NCBI RefSeq assembly: GCF_029227915.1
Contig: NC_079881.1
Span: forward strand, 28,683,501-28,747,500
Reading direction: 5' to 3'
Origin: Hydractinia symbiolongicarpus
Taxonomy: Eukaryota; Cnidaria; Hydrozoa; Anthoathecata; Hydractiniidae
Length of the DNA stretch: 64,000 bases
The notes beneath the pieces were generated by a model. That model was given only the letters and a program-made list of their open reading frames with translations. It had not been told where the DNA came from and did not search any database. The position numbers and the translations under genes were made by a program. Shown piece after piece: positions 48,420 to 61,400 of the stretch; the stretch's first letter is position 1; each line of letters begins with the position of its first letter.

Positions 48420-50565
48420 ACAAAGAAAGTACCCTGTGAGTAAACTCATTTCCAGAACGATTTTTTAAATTATTTTTTCACCACTATAACGTATAAGACT
48501 TGTAGTTTTCAAAAATGATTTCATTTTTGATGAGACGCTGAATAAAAGAAGTTTAATCGCCGGCAAACGAAAACCCGCCACTTCCCGTAAATCAAGGGCT
48601 TGGCCCGTGTAGTCGAATGTATACAAAGAAAGTATCCAGGGAGTAAACTCATTTCCCGAGCGATTTTTTAAATTTTTTTTTCACCACTAAAACGCATGAA
48701 ACTTGTAGTTTTCAGAAATGTTTTCATTTTTGATGAGACGCCTAATAAAAGAAGTTTAATCGCCGGCAAACGAAAACCTGCGATTTCCCGTAAATCCCAG
48801 ACTCGGCCCGTATAGTCAAAAGTATACAAAGAAAGTACCCTGTGAGTAAACTCATTTCCAAAACGATTTTTTAAATTATCTTTTCACCACTAAAACGCAT
48901 GAGACTTGTAGTTTTTAAAAATGTTTTCATTTTTGATGAGACACTGAATAAAAGAAGTTTAATCGCCGGCAAACGAAAACCCGCCATTTCCCGTAAATCC
49001 CGGACTCAGCCCGTATAGTCAAAAGTATACAAAGAAAGTACCCCGGGAGTAAACTCATTTCCCGAACGATTTTTTAAATTATCTTTTCACCACTAAAACG
49101 CATGAGACTTGCAGTTTTCAAAAATGTTTTCATTTTTGATAAGAGGCTGAATAAAAGAAGTTTAATCGCCGGCAAACGACCGCCATTTCCCGTAAACCCC
49201 GGACTCGGCCCGTATAATCAAAAGTATACAAAGAAATTACCCAGGGAGTAAACTCATTTCCCGAACGATTTTTTAAATTTTTTTTTCACCACTAAAACGC
49301 ATGAGACTTGTAGTTTTCAGAAATGTTTTCATTTTTGATAAGACACTGAATAAAAGAAGTTTAATCGCCGGCAAACAAAAACCCGCCATTTCCCGTAAAT
49401 CCCGGGCTTGGCCCGTATAGTCGAATGTATACAAAGAAAGTACCCTGTGAGTAAACTCATTTCCAGAACGATTTTTTAAATTATTTTTTCACCACTATAA
49501 CGCATAAGACTTGTAGTTTTCAAAAATGATTTCATTTTTGATGAGACGCTGAATAAAAGAAGTTTAATCGCCGGCAAACGAAAACCCGCGATTTCCCGTA
49601 AATCCCGGGCTTGGCCCGTATAGTCAAAAGTATACAAAGAAAGTACACAGGGAGTAAACTCATTTCCCGAACGATTTTTTAAATTATTTTTTCACCACTA
49701 AAACGCATGAGACTTGAAGTCTTCAAACTTGTTTTCATTTTTGATGAGACGCTGAATAAAAGAAGTTTAAACGCCGGCAAACGAAAACCTGCGATTTCCC
49801 GTAAATCCCAGACTCGCCCTGTAAAGTCAAAAGTATAGAAAGAAAGTACCCAGGGTGTAAACTCATTTCCCGAACGATTTTTTAAATTATATTTTCACCA
49901 CTAAAACGCATGAGACTTGTAGTTTTCAAAAATGTTTTCATTTTTAATGAGACGCTGAATAAAAGAAGTTTAATCGCCGGCAAACGAAAACCCGCCATTT
50001 CCCGTAAAACCCGGACTCGGCCCGTATAATCAAAAGTATACAAAGAAAGTACCCAGGGAGTAAACTTATTTCCCGAACGATTTTTTAAATTATTTTTTCA
50101 CCACTAAAACGGATGAGACTTGTAGTCTTCAAACTTGTTTTCATTTTTGATGAGACGCTGAATAAAAGAAGTTTAAACGCCGGCAAACGAAAACCAGCGA
50201 TTTCCCGTAAATCCCAGACTCGGCTTGTAAAGTCAAAAGTATACAAAGAAAGTACCCAGGGCGTAAACTCATTCCCCGAACGATTTTTTAAATTATCTTT
50301 TCACCACTAAAACGCATGAGACTTGTAGTTTTCAGAAATGTTTTCATTTTTGATGAGACGCTTGATGAAAGTGCTTTAATCGCCGGCAAACGAAAACCCG
50401 TGATTTCCCGTAAATCCCGGGCTTGGCCCGTATAGTCGAATGTATACAAAGAAAGTACCCTGTGAGTAAACTCATTTCCAAGACGATTTTTTAAATTATC
50501 TTTTCACCACTAAAACACATGAGACTTGTAGTTTTTAAAAATGTTTTCATTTTTGATGAGACACT
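48420..50565. repeat. segment duplicated across the LINE insertion (right copy)
   Basis: Right-hand partner of the 39.2-41.34 kb segment. Small differences between the copies, such as GTAAGCTC against GTAAACTC near 39420 and 48641, show that the copies are not identical. Separately, the start of the right array (47.80-48.28 kb) matches 38.17-38.65 kb, including the GACACTGAAAAAAAG variant. Confidence 0.78.
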
Positions 50566-52860
50566 GAATAAAAGAAGTTTAATCGCTGGCAAACGAAAAC
50601 CCGCCATTTCCCGTAAATCCTGGACTCAACCCGTATAGTCAAAAGTATACAAAGAAAGTACACAGGGAGTAAACTCATTTCCCGAACGATTTTTTAAATT
50701 ATTTTTTCACCACTAAAACGCATGAGACTTGAAGTCTTCAAACTTGTTTTCATTTTTGATGAGACGCTGAATAAAAGAAGTTTAAACGCCGGCAAACGAA
50801 AACCTGCGATTTCCCGTAAATCCCAGACTCGCCCTGTAAAGTCAAAAGTATAGAAAGAAAGTACCCAGGGTGTAAACTCATTTCCCGAACGATTTTTTAA
50901 ATTATTTTTTCACCACTAAAACGCATGAGACTTGAAGTCTTCAAACTTGTTTTCATTTTTGATGAGACGCTGAATAAAAGAAGTTTAAACGCCGGCAAAC
51001 GAAAACCTGCGATTTCCCGTAAATCCCAGACTCGCCCTGTAAAGTCAAAAGTATAGAAAGAAAGTACCCAGGGTGTAAACTCATTTCCCGAACGATTTTT
51101 TAAATTATATTTTCACCACTAAAACGCATGAGACTTGTAGTTTTCAAAAATGTTTTCATTTTTAATGAGACGCTGAATAAAAGAAGTTTAATCGCCGGCA
51201 AACGAAAACCCGCCATTTCCCGTAAAACCCGGACTCGGCCCGTATAATCAAAAGTATACAAAGAAAGTACCCAGGGAGTAAACTTATTTCCCGAACGATT
51301 TTTTAAATTATTTTTTCACCACTAAAACGGATGAGACTTGTAGTCTTCAAACTTGTTTTCATTTTTGATGAGACGCTGAATAAAAGAAGTTTAAACGCCG
51401 GCAAACGAAAACCAGCGATTTCCCGTAAATCCCAGACTCGGCTTGTAAAGTCAAAAGTATACAAAGAAAGTACCCAGGGCGTAAACTCATTCCCCGAACG
51501 ATTTTTTAAATTATCTTTTCACCACTAAAACGCATGAGACTTGTAGTTTTCAGAAATGTTTTCATTTTTGATGAGACGCTTGATGAAAGTGCTTTAATCG
51601 CCGGCAAACGAAAACCCGTGATTTCCCGTAAATCCCGGGCTTGGCCCGTATAGTCGAATGTATACAAAGAAAGTACCCTGTGAGTAAACTCATTTCCAAG
51701 ACGATTTTTTAAATTATCTTTTCACCACTAAAACACATGAGACTTGTAGTTTTTAAAAATGTTTTCATTTTTGATGAGACACTGAATAAAAGAAGTTTAA
51801 TCGCTGGCAAACGAAAACCCGCCATTTCCCGTAAATCCTGGACTCAACCCGTATAGTCAAAAGTATACAAAGAAAGTACACAGGGAGTAAACTCATTTCC
51901 CGAACGATTTTTTAAATTATTTTTTCACCACTAAAACGCATGAGACTTGAAGTCTTCAAACTTGTTTTCATTTTTGATGAGACGCTGAATAAAAGAAGTT
52001 TAAACGCCGGCAAACGAAAACCTGCGATTTCCCGTAAATCCCAGACTCGCCCTGTAAAGTCAAAAGTATAGAAAGAAAGTACCCAGGGTGTAAACTCATT
52101 TCCCGAACGATTTTTTAAATTATATTTTCACCACTAAAACGCATGAGACTTGTAGTTTTCAAAAATGTTTTCATTTTTAATGAGACGCTGAATAAAAGAA
52201 GTTTAATCGCCGGCAAACGAAAACCCGCCATTTCCCGTAAAACCCGGACTCGGCCCGTATAATCAAAAGTATACAAAGAAAGAACCCAGGGAGTAAACTT
52301 ATTTCCCGAACGATTTTTTAAATTATTTTTTCACCACTAAAACGGATGAGACTTGTAGTCTTCAAACTTGTTTTCATTTTTGATGAGACGCTGAATAAAA
52401 GAAGTTTAAACGCCGGCAAACGAAAACCAGCGATTTCCCGTAAATCCCAGACTCGGCTTGTAAAGTCAAAAGTATACAAAGAAAGTACCCAGGGTGTAAA
52501 CTCATTCCCCGAACGATTTTTTAAATTATCTTTTCACCACTAAAACGCATGAGACTTGTAGTTTTCAGAAATGTTTTCATTTTTGATGAGACGCTTAATG
52601 AAAGTGCTTTAATCGCCGGCAAACGAAAACCCGTGATTTCCCGTAAATCCCGGGCTTGGCCCGTATAGTCGAATGTATACAAAGAAAGTACCCTGTGAGT
52701 AAACTCATTTCCAAAACGATTTTTTAAATTATCTTTTCACCACTAAAACGCATGAGACTTGTAGTTTTTAAAAATGTTTTCATTTTTGATGAGACACTGA
52801 ATAAAAGAAGTTTAATCGCTGGCAAACGAAAACCCGCCATTTCCCGTAAATCCTGGACTC
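49635..52860. repeat. 6-mer and 5-mer higher-order repeats, 1218 and 1015 bp
   Basis: Type Z monomers recur near 50113, 51331 and 52346, spacings of 1218 (6 x 203) and 1015 bp (5 x 203). The 6-mer contains an extra AGTATAGAAAG monomer (near 50853 and 51053) that the next unit has only once (near 52068). The unit therefore changed length by a single monomer. Confidence 0.8.
50099..50301. repeat. reference monomer, type Z
   Basis: Representative 203-bp monomer of the third type, marked by GTAGTCTTCAAACTTG, an 8-bp GTTTAAAC palindrome at 50171-50178, AGACTCGGCTTGTAAAGTC and CCAGGGCGTAAAC or CCAGGGTGTAAAC. It occurs right of about 27.5 kb and is a core member of the HORs at 27-35, 40-42, 49-53 and 54-62 kb. 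I did not see it in the left 21 kb. Confidence 0.88.
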
Positions 52861-54765
52861 AACCCGTATAGACAAAAGTATACAAAGAAAGTACCCAGGG
52901 AGTAAACTTATTTCCCGAACGATTTTTTAAATTATTTTTTCACCACTAAAACGCACGAGACTTGTAGTTTTCAAAAATGTTTTCATTTTTGATGAGACGC
53001 TTAATGAAAGAGGTTTAATCGCCGGCAAACGAAAACCTGCGATTTCCCGTAAATCCCGGGCTTGGCCCGTATAGTCGAATGTATACAAAGAAAGTACCCT
53101 GTGAGTAAACTCATTTCCAGAACGATTTTTTAAATTACTTTTTCACCACTAAAACGCATAAGACTTGTAGTTTTCAAAAATGTTTTCATTTTTGATGAGA
53201 CGCTGAATAAAAGAAGTTTAATCGCCAGCAAACGAAAACCCGCGATTTCCCGTAAATCCCGGGCTTGGCCCGTATAGTCAAAAGTATACAAAGAAAGTAC
53301 ACAGGGCGTAAACTCATTTCCCGAACGATTTTTTAAATTATTTTTTCACCACTAAAACGCATGAGACTTGAAGTCTTCAAACTTGTTTTCATTTTTGATG
53401 AGACGCTGAATAAAAGAAGTTTAAACGCCGGCAAACGAAAACCTGCGATTTCCCGTAAATCCCAGACTCCCCTGTAAAGTCAAAAGTATACAAAGAAAGT
53501 ACCCAGGGTGTAAACTCATTTCCCGAACGATTTTTTAAATTATATTTTCACCACTAAAACGCATGAGACTTGTAGTTTTCAAAAATGTTTTCATTTTTAA
53601 TGAGACGCTGAATAAAAGAAGTTTAATCGCCGGCAAACGAAAACCCGCCATTTCCCGTAAAACCCGGACTCGGCCCGTATAATCAAAAGTATACAAAGAA
53701 AGTACCCAGGGTGTAAACTCATACCCCGAACGATTTTTTAAATTATCTTTTCACTACTAAAACGCATGAGACTTGTAGTTTTCAGAAATGTTTATATTTT
53801 TGATGAGACGCTTAATGAAAGTGCTTTAATCGCCGGTCAACGAAAACCCGTGATTTCCCGTAAATATCGGGCTTGGCCCGTATAGTCGAATGTATACAAA
53901 GAAAGTACCCTGTGAGTAAACTCATTTCCAAAACGATTTTTTAAATTATCTTTTCACCACTAAAACGCATGAGACTTGTAGTTTTTAAAAATGTTTTCAT
54001 TTTTGATGAGACACTGAATAAAAGAAGTTTAATCGCTGGCAAACGAAAACCCGCCATTTCCCGTAAATCCTGGACTCAACCCGTATAGACAAAAGTATAC
54101 AAAGAAAGTACCCAGGAAGTAAACTTATTTCCCGAACGATTTTTTAATTTATTTTTTCACCACTAAAACGCACGAGACTTGTAGTTTTCAAAAATGTTTT
54201 CATTTTTGATGAGACGCTTAATGAAAGAGGTTTAATCGCCGGCAAACGAAAACCTGCGATTTCCCGTAAATCCCGGGCTTGGCCCGTATAGTCGAATGTA
54301 TACAAAGAAAGTACCCTGTGAGTAAACTCATTTCCAGAACGATTTTTTAAATTATTTATTCACCACTAAAACGCATAAGACTTGTAGTTTTCAAAAATGT
54401 TTTTATTTTTGATGAGACGCTGAATAAAAGAAGTTTAATCGCCAGCAAACGAAAACCCGCAATTTCCCGTAAATCCCGGGCTTGGCCCGTATAGTCAAAA
54501 GTATACAAAGAAAGTACACAGGGAGTAAACTCATTTCCCGAACGATTTTTTAAATTATTTTTTCACCACTAAAACGCATGAGACTTGAAGTCTTCAAACT
54601 TGTTTTCATTTTTGATGAGACGCTGAATAAAAGAAGTTTAAACGCCGGCAAACGAAAACCTGCGATTTCCCGTAAATCCCAGACTCCCCTGTAAAGTCAA
54701 AAGTATACAAAGAAAGTACCCAGGGTGTAAACTCATTTCCCGAACGATTTTTTAAATTATCTTTT

Positions 54766-57700
54766 CACCTCTTAAACGCATGAGACTTGTAGTTTTCAAA
54801 AATGTTTTCATTTTTAATGAGACGCTGAATAAAAGAAGTTTAATCGGCGGCAAACGAAAACCCGCCATTTCCCGTAAAACCCGGACTCGGCCCGTATAAC
54901 CAAAAGTATACAAAGAAAGTACCCAGGGAGTAAACTTATTTCCCGAACGATTTTTTAAATTATTTTTTCACCACTAAAACGGATGAGACTTGTAGTCTTC
55001 AAACTTGTTTTCATTTTTGATGAGACGCTGAATAAAAGAAGTTTAAACGCCGGCAAACGAAAACCTGCCATTTCCCGTAAATCCCAGACTCGGCCTGTAA
55101 AGTCAAGAGTATACAAAGAAAGTACCCAGGGTGTAAACTCATTTCCCGAACGATTTTTTAAATTATATTTTCACCACTAAAACGCATGAGACTTGTAGTT
55201 TTCAAAAATGTTTTCATTTTTAATGAGACGCTGAATAAAAGAAGTTTAATCGCCGGCAAACGAAAACCCGCCATTTCCCGTAAAACCCGGACTCGGCCCG
55301 TATAATCAAAAATATACAAAGAAAGTACCCAGGGAGTAAACTTATTTCCCGAACGATTTTTTAAATTATTTTTTCACCACTAAAACGGATGAGACTTGTA
55401 GTCTTCAAACTTGTTTTCATTTTTGATGAGACGCTGAATAAAAGAAGTTTAAACGCCGGCAAACGAAAACCTGCGATTTCCCGTAAATCCCAGACTCGGC
55501 CTGTAAAGTCAAAAGTATACAAAGAAAGTACCCAGGGTGTAAACTCATTCCCCGAACGATTTTTTAAATTATCTTTTCACCACTAAAACGCATGAGACTT
55601 GTAGTTTTCAAAAATGTTTTCATTTTTGATGAGACACTGAATAAAAGAAGTTTAATCGCTGGCACACGAAAACCCGCCATTTCCCGTAAATCCTGGACTC
55701 AGCCCGTATAGACAAAAGTATACAAAGAAAGTACCCAGGGAGTAAACTTATTTCCCGAAAGATTTTTTAAATTATTTTTTCACCACTAAAACGCACGAGA
55801 CTTGTAGTTTTCAAAAATGTTTTCATTTTTGATGAGACGCTTAATAAAAGAGGTTTAATCGCCGGTAAACGAAAACCTGCGATTTCCCGTAAATCCCGGG
55901 CTTGGCCCGTATAGTCGAATGTATACAAAGAAAGTACCCTGTGAGTAAACTCATTTCCAGAACGATTTTTTAAATTATTTTTTCACCATTAAAACGCATA
56001 AGACTTGTAATTTTCAAAAATGTTTTCATTTTTGGTGAGACGCTGAATAAAAGAAGTTTAATCGCCAGCAAACGAAAACCCGCGATTTCCCGTAAATCCC
56101 GGGCTTGGCCCGTATAGTCAAAAGTATACAAAGAAAGTACACAGGGAGTAAACTCATTTCCCGAACGATTTTTTAAATTATTTTTTCACCACTAAAACGC
56201 ATGAGACTTGAAGTCTTCAAACTTGTTTTCATTTTTGATGAGACGCTGAATAAAAGAAGTTTAAACGCCGGCAAACGAAAACCTGCGATTTCCCGTAAAT
56301 TCCAGACTCCCCTGTAAAGTCAAAAGTATACAAATAAAGTACCCAGGGTGTAAACTCATTTCCCGAACGATTTTTTAAATTATCTTTTCACCTCTTAAAC
56401 GCATGAGACTTGTAGTTTTCAAAAATGTTTTCATTTTTAATGAGACGCTGAATAAAAGAAGTTTAATCGGCGGCAAACGAAAACCCGCCATTTCCCGTAA
56501 AACCCGGACTCGGCCCGTATAATCAAAAGTATGCAAAGAAAGTACCCAGGGAGTAAACTTATTTCCCGAACGATTTTTTAAATTATTTTTTCACCACTAA
56601 AACGGATGAGACTTGTAGTCTTCAAACTTGTTTTCATTTTTGATGAGACGCTGAATAAAAGAAGTTTAAACGCCGGCAAACGAAAACCTGCCATTTACCG
56701 TAAATCCCAGACTCGGCCTGTAAAGTCAAGAGTATACAAAGAAAGTACCCAGGGTGTAAACTCATTTCCCGAACGATTTTTTAAATTATATTTTCACCAC
56801 TAAAACGCATGAGACTTGTAGTTTTCAAAAATGTTTTCATTTTTAATGAGACGCTGAATAAAAGAAGTTTAATCGCCGGCAAACGAAAACCCGCCATTTC
56901 CCGTAAAACCCGGACTCGGCCCGTATAATCAAAAGTATACAAAGAAAGTACCCAGGGAGTAAACTTATTTCCCGAACGATTTTTTAAATTATTTTTTCAC
57001 CACTAAAACGGATGAGACTTGTAGTCTTCAAACTTGTTTTCATTTTTGATGAGACGCTGAATAAAAGAAGTTTAAACGCCGGCAAACGAAAACCTGCCAT
57101 TTCCCGTAAATCCCAGACTCGGCCTGTAAAGTCAAGAGTATACAAAGAAAGTACCCAGGGTGTAAACTCATTTCCCGAACGATTTTTTAAATTATATTTT
57201 CACCACTAAAACGCATGAGACTTGTAGTTTTCAAAAATGTTTTCATTTTTAATGAGACGCTGAATAAAAGAAGTTTAATCGCCGGCAAACGAAAACCCGC
57301 CATTTCCCGTAAAACCCGGACTCGGCCCGTATAATCAAAAGTATACAAAGAAAGTACCCAGGGAGTAAACTTATTTCCCGAACGATTTTTTAAATTATTT
57401 TTTCACCACTAAAACGGATGAGACTTGTAGTCTTCAAACTTGTTTTCATTTTTGATGAGACGCTGAATAAAAGAAGTTTAAACGCCGGCAAACGAAAACC
57501 TGCGATTTCCCGTAAATCCCAGACTCGGCCTGTAAAGTCAAAAGTATACAAAGAAAGTACCCAGGGTGTAAACTCATTCCCCGAACGATTTTTTAAATTA
57601 TCTTTTCACCACTAAAACGCATGAGACTTGTAGTTTTCAAAAATGTTTTCATTTTTGATGAGACACTGAATAAAAGAAGTTTAATCGCTGGCAAACGAAA

Positions 57701-58417
57701 ACCCGCCATTTCCCGTAAATCCTGGACTCAGCCCGTATAGACAAAAGTATACAAAGAAAGTACCCAGGGAGTAAACTTATTTCCTGAAAGATTTTTTAAA
57801 TTATTTTTTCACCACTAAAACGCACGAGACTTGTAGTTTTCAAAAATGTTTTCATTTTTGATGAGACGCTTAATGAAAGAGGTTTAATCGCCGGCAAACG
57901 AAAACCTGCGATTTCCCGTAAATCCCGGGCTTGGCCCGTATAGTCGAATGTATACAAAGAAAGTACCCTGTGAGTAAACTCATTTCCAGAACGATTTTTT
58001 AAATTATTTTTTCACCATTAAAACGCATAAGACTTGTAATTTTCAAAAATGTTTTCATTTTTGGTGAGACGCTGAATAAAAGAAGTTTAATCGCCAGCAA
58101 ACGAAAACCCGCGATTTCCCGTAAATCCCGGGCTTGGCCCGTATAGTCAAAAGTATACAAAGAAAGTACACAGGGAGTAAACTCATTTCCCGAACGATTT
58201 TTTAAATTACTTTTTCACCACTAAAACTCATGAGACTTGAAGTCTTCAAACTTGTTTTCATTTTTGATGAGACGCTGAATAAAAGAAGTTTAAACGCCGG
58301 CAAACGAAAACCTGCGATTTCCCGTAAATCCCAGACTCCCCTGTAAAGTCAAAAGTATACAAATAAAGTACCCAGGGTGTAAACTCATTTCCCGAACGAT
58401 TTTTTAAATTATCTTTT
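54766..58417. repeat. 8-mer and derived 10-mer higher-order repeats
   Basis: The rare marker CACCTCTTAAACGCATG occurs at 54766, 56389 and 58418, so the two units are 1623 bp (8 monomers minus 1 bp) and 2029 bp (10 monomers minus 1 bp). The longer unit has three copies of a 406-bp Z-containing dimer (ATGs near 56606, 57012 and 57418) where the shorter has two (54983 and 55389). The rest aligns in order. Confidence 0.85.
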
Positions 58418-61400
58418 CACCTCTTAAACGCATGAGACTTGTAGTTTTCAAAAATGTTTTCATTTTTAATGAGACGCTGAATAAAAGAAGTTTAATCGCC
58501 GGCAAACGAAAACCCGCCATTTCCCGTAAAACCCGGACTCGGCCCGTATAATCAAAAGTATACAAAGAAAGTACCCAGGGAGTAAACGTATTTCCCGAAC
58601 GATTTTTTAAATTATTTTTTCACCACTAAAACGGATGAGACTTGTAGTCTTCAAACTTGTTTTCATTTTTGATGAGACGCTAAATAAAAGAAGTTTAAAC
58701 GCCGGCAAACGAAAACCTGCCATTTCCGTAAATCCCAGACTCGGCCTGTAAAGTCAAGAGTATACAAAGAAAGTACCCAGGGTGTAAACTCATTTCCCGA
58801 ACGATTTTTTAAATTATATTTTCACCACTAAAACGCATGAGACTTGTAGTTTTCAAAAATGTTTTCATTTTTAATGAGTCGCTGAATAAAAGAAGTTTAA
58901 TCGCCGACAAACGAAAACCCGCCATTTCCCGTAAAACCCGGACTCGGCCCGTATAATCAAAAGTATACAAAGAAAGTACCCAGGGAGTAAACTTATTTCC
59001 CGAACGATTTTTTAAATTATTTTTTCACCACTAAAACGCATGAAACTTGTAGTTTTCAGAAATGTTTTCATTTTTGATGAGACGCTTAATAAAAATGGTT
59101 TATTCGCCGGCAAACGAAAACCCGTGATTTCCCGTAAATCCCGGGCTTGGCCCGTATAGTCGAATGTATACAAAGAAAGTACCCTGTGAGTAAACTCATT
59201 TCCAAAACGATTTTTTAAATTATCTTTTCACCACTAAAACGCATGAGACTTGTAGTTTTTAAAAATGTTTTCATTTTTGATGAGACACTGAATAAAAGAA
59301 GTTTAATCGCCGGCAAACGAAAACCCGCCATTTCCCGTAAATCCCGGAATCCGCCCGTATAGTCAAAAGTATACAAAGAAAGTACCCCGGGAGTAAACTC
59401 ATTTCCCGAACGATTTTTTAAATTATCTTTTCACCACTAAAACGCATGAGACTTGCAGTTTTCAAAAATGTTTTCATTTTTGATAAGAGGCTGAATAAAA
59501 GAAGTTTAATCGCCGGCAAACGACCGCCATTTCCCGTAAACCCCGAACTCGGCTTGTATAATCAAAAGTATTGAAAGAAATTACCCAGGGAGTAAACTCA
59601 TTTCCCGAACGATTTTTTAAATTTTTTTTCACCACTAAAACGCATGAGACTTGTAGTTTTCAGAAATGGTTTCATTTTTGATGAGACACTGAATAAAAGA
59701 AGTTTAATCGCCGGCAAACGAAAACCCGCCATTTCCCGTAAATCCCGGACTCAGCCCGTATAGTCAAAAGTATACAAAGAAAGTACCCCGGGAGTAAACT
59801 CATTTCCCGAACGATTTTTAAAATTATCTTTTCACCTCTAAAACGCATGAGACTTGTAGTTTTCAAAAATGTTTTCATTTTTAATGAGACGCTGAATAAA
59901 AGAAGTTTAATCGCCCGCAAACGAAAACCCGCCATTTCCCGTAAAACCCGGACTCGGCCCGTATAATCAAAAGTATACAAAGAAAGTACCCAGGGAGTAA
60001 ACTTATTTCCCGAACGATTTTTTAAATTATTTTTTCACCACTAAAACGGATGAGACTTGTAGTCTTCAAACTTGTTTTCATTTTTGATGAGACGCTGAAT
60101 AAAAGAAGTTTAAACGCCGGCAAACGAAAACCTGCCATTTCCCGTAAATCCCAGACTCGGCCTGTAAAGTCAAGAGTATACAAAGAAAGTACCTAGGGTG
60201 TAAACTCATTTCCCGAACGATTTTTTAAATTATATTTTCACCACTAAAACGCATGAGACTTGTAGTTTTCAAAAATGTTTTCATTTTTGATGAGACGCTG
60301 AATAAAAGAAGTTTAATCGCCGGCAAACGAAAACCCGCCATTTCCCGTAAAACCCGGACTCGGCCGGTATAATCAAAAGTATACAAAGAAATTACCCAGG
60401 GAGTAAACTTATTTCCCGAACGATTTTTTAAATGACTTTTTCACCACTAAAACGCATGAGACTTGTAGTTTTCAGAAATGTTTTCATTTTTGATGAGACA
60501 CTGAATAAAAGAAGTTTAATCGCCGGCAAACGAAAAACCGCCATTTCCCGTAAATCCCGGGCTTGGCCCGTGTAGTCGAATGTATACAAAGAAAGTATCC
60601 AGGGAGTAAACTCATTTCCCGAGCGATTTTTTAAATTTTTTTTCACCACTAAAAGGCACGAGACTTGTAGTTTTCAAAAATGTTTTCATTTTTGATGAGA
60701 CGCTTAATGAAAGAGGTTTAATCGCCGGCAAACGAAAACCTGCGATTTCCCGTAAATCCCGGGCTTGGCCCGTATAGTCGAATGTATACAAAGAAAGTAC
60801 CCTGTGAGTAAACTCATTTCCAGAACGATTTTTTAAATTATTTTTTCACCACTAAAACGCATAAGACTTGTAGTTTTCAAAAATGTTTTCATTTTTGATG
60901 AGAGGCTGAATGAAAGAAGTTTAATCGGCGGCAAACGAAAACCCGCGATTTCCCGTAAATCCCGGGCTTGGCCCGTATAGTCAAAACTATACAAAGAAAG
61001 TACACAGGGAGTAAACTCATTTCCCGAACGATTTTTTAAATTATTTTTTCACCACTAAAAGGCATGAGACTTGAAGTCTTCAAACTTGTTTTCATTTTTG
61101 ATGAGACGCTGAATAAAAGAAGTTTAAACGCCGGCAAACGAAAACCTGCGATTTCCCGTAAATCCCAGACTCGCCCTGTAAAGTCAAAAGTATACAAAGA
61201 AAGTACCCAGGGTGTAAATTCATTTCCCGAACGATTTTTTAAATTATCTTTTCACCTCTAAAACGCATGAGACTTGTAGTTTTCAAAAATGTTTTCATTT
61301 TTAATGAGACGCTGAATAAAAGAAGAATAATCGCCGGCAAACAAAAACCCGCCATTTCCCGTAAAACCCGGACTCGGCCCGCATAATCAAAAGTACACAA

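Noticed and set aside
119-60649. Minus-strand 62- to 102-codon frames ending in the LMRFSGE-type sequence
   Set aside because: They are the complementary reading of the satellite monomer, present only where local indels or variants remove stops; not genes.
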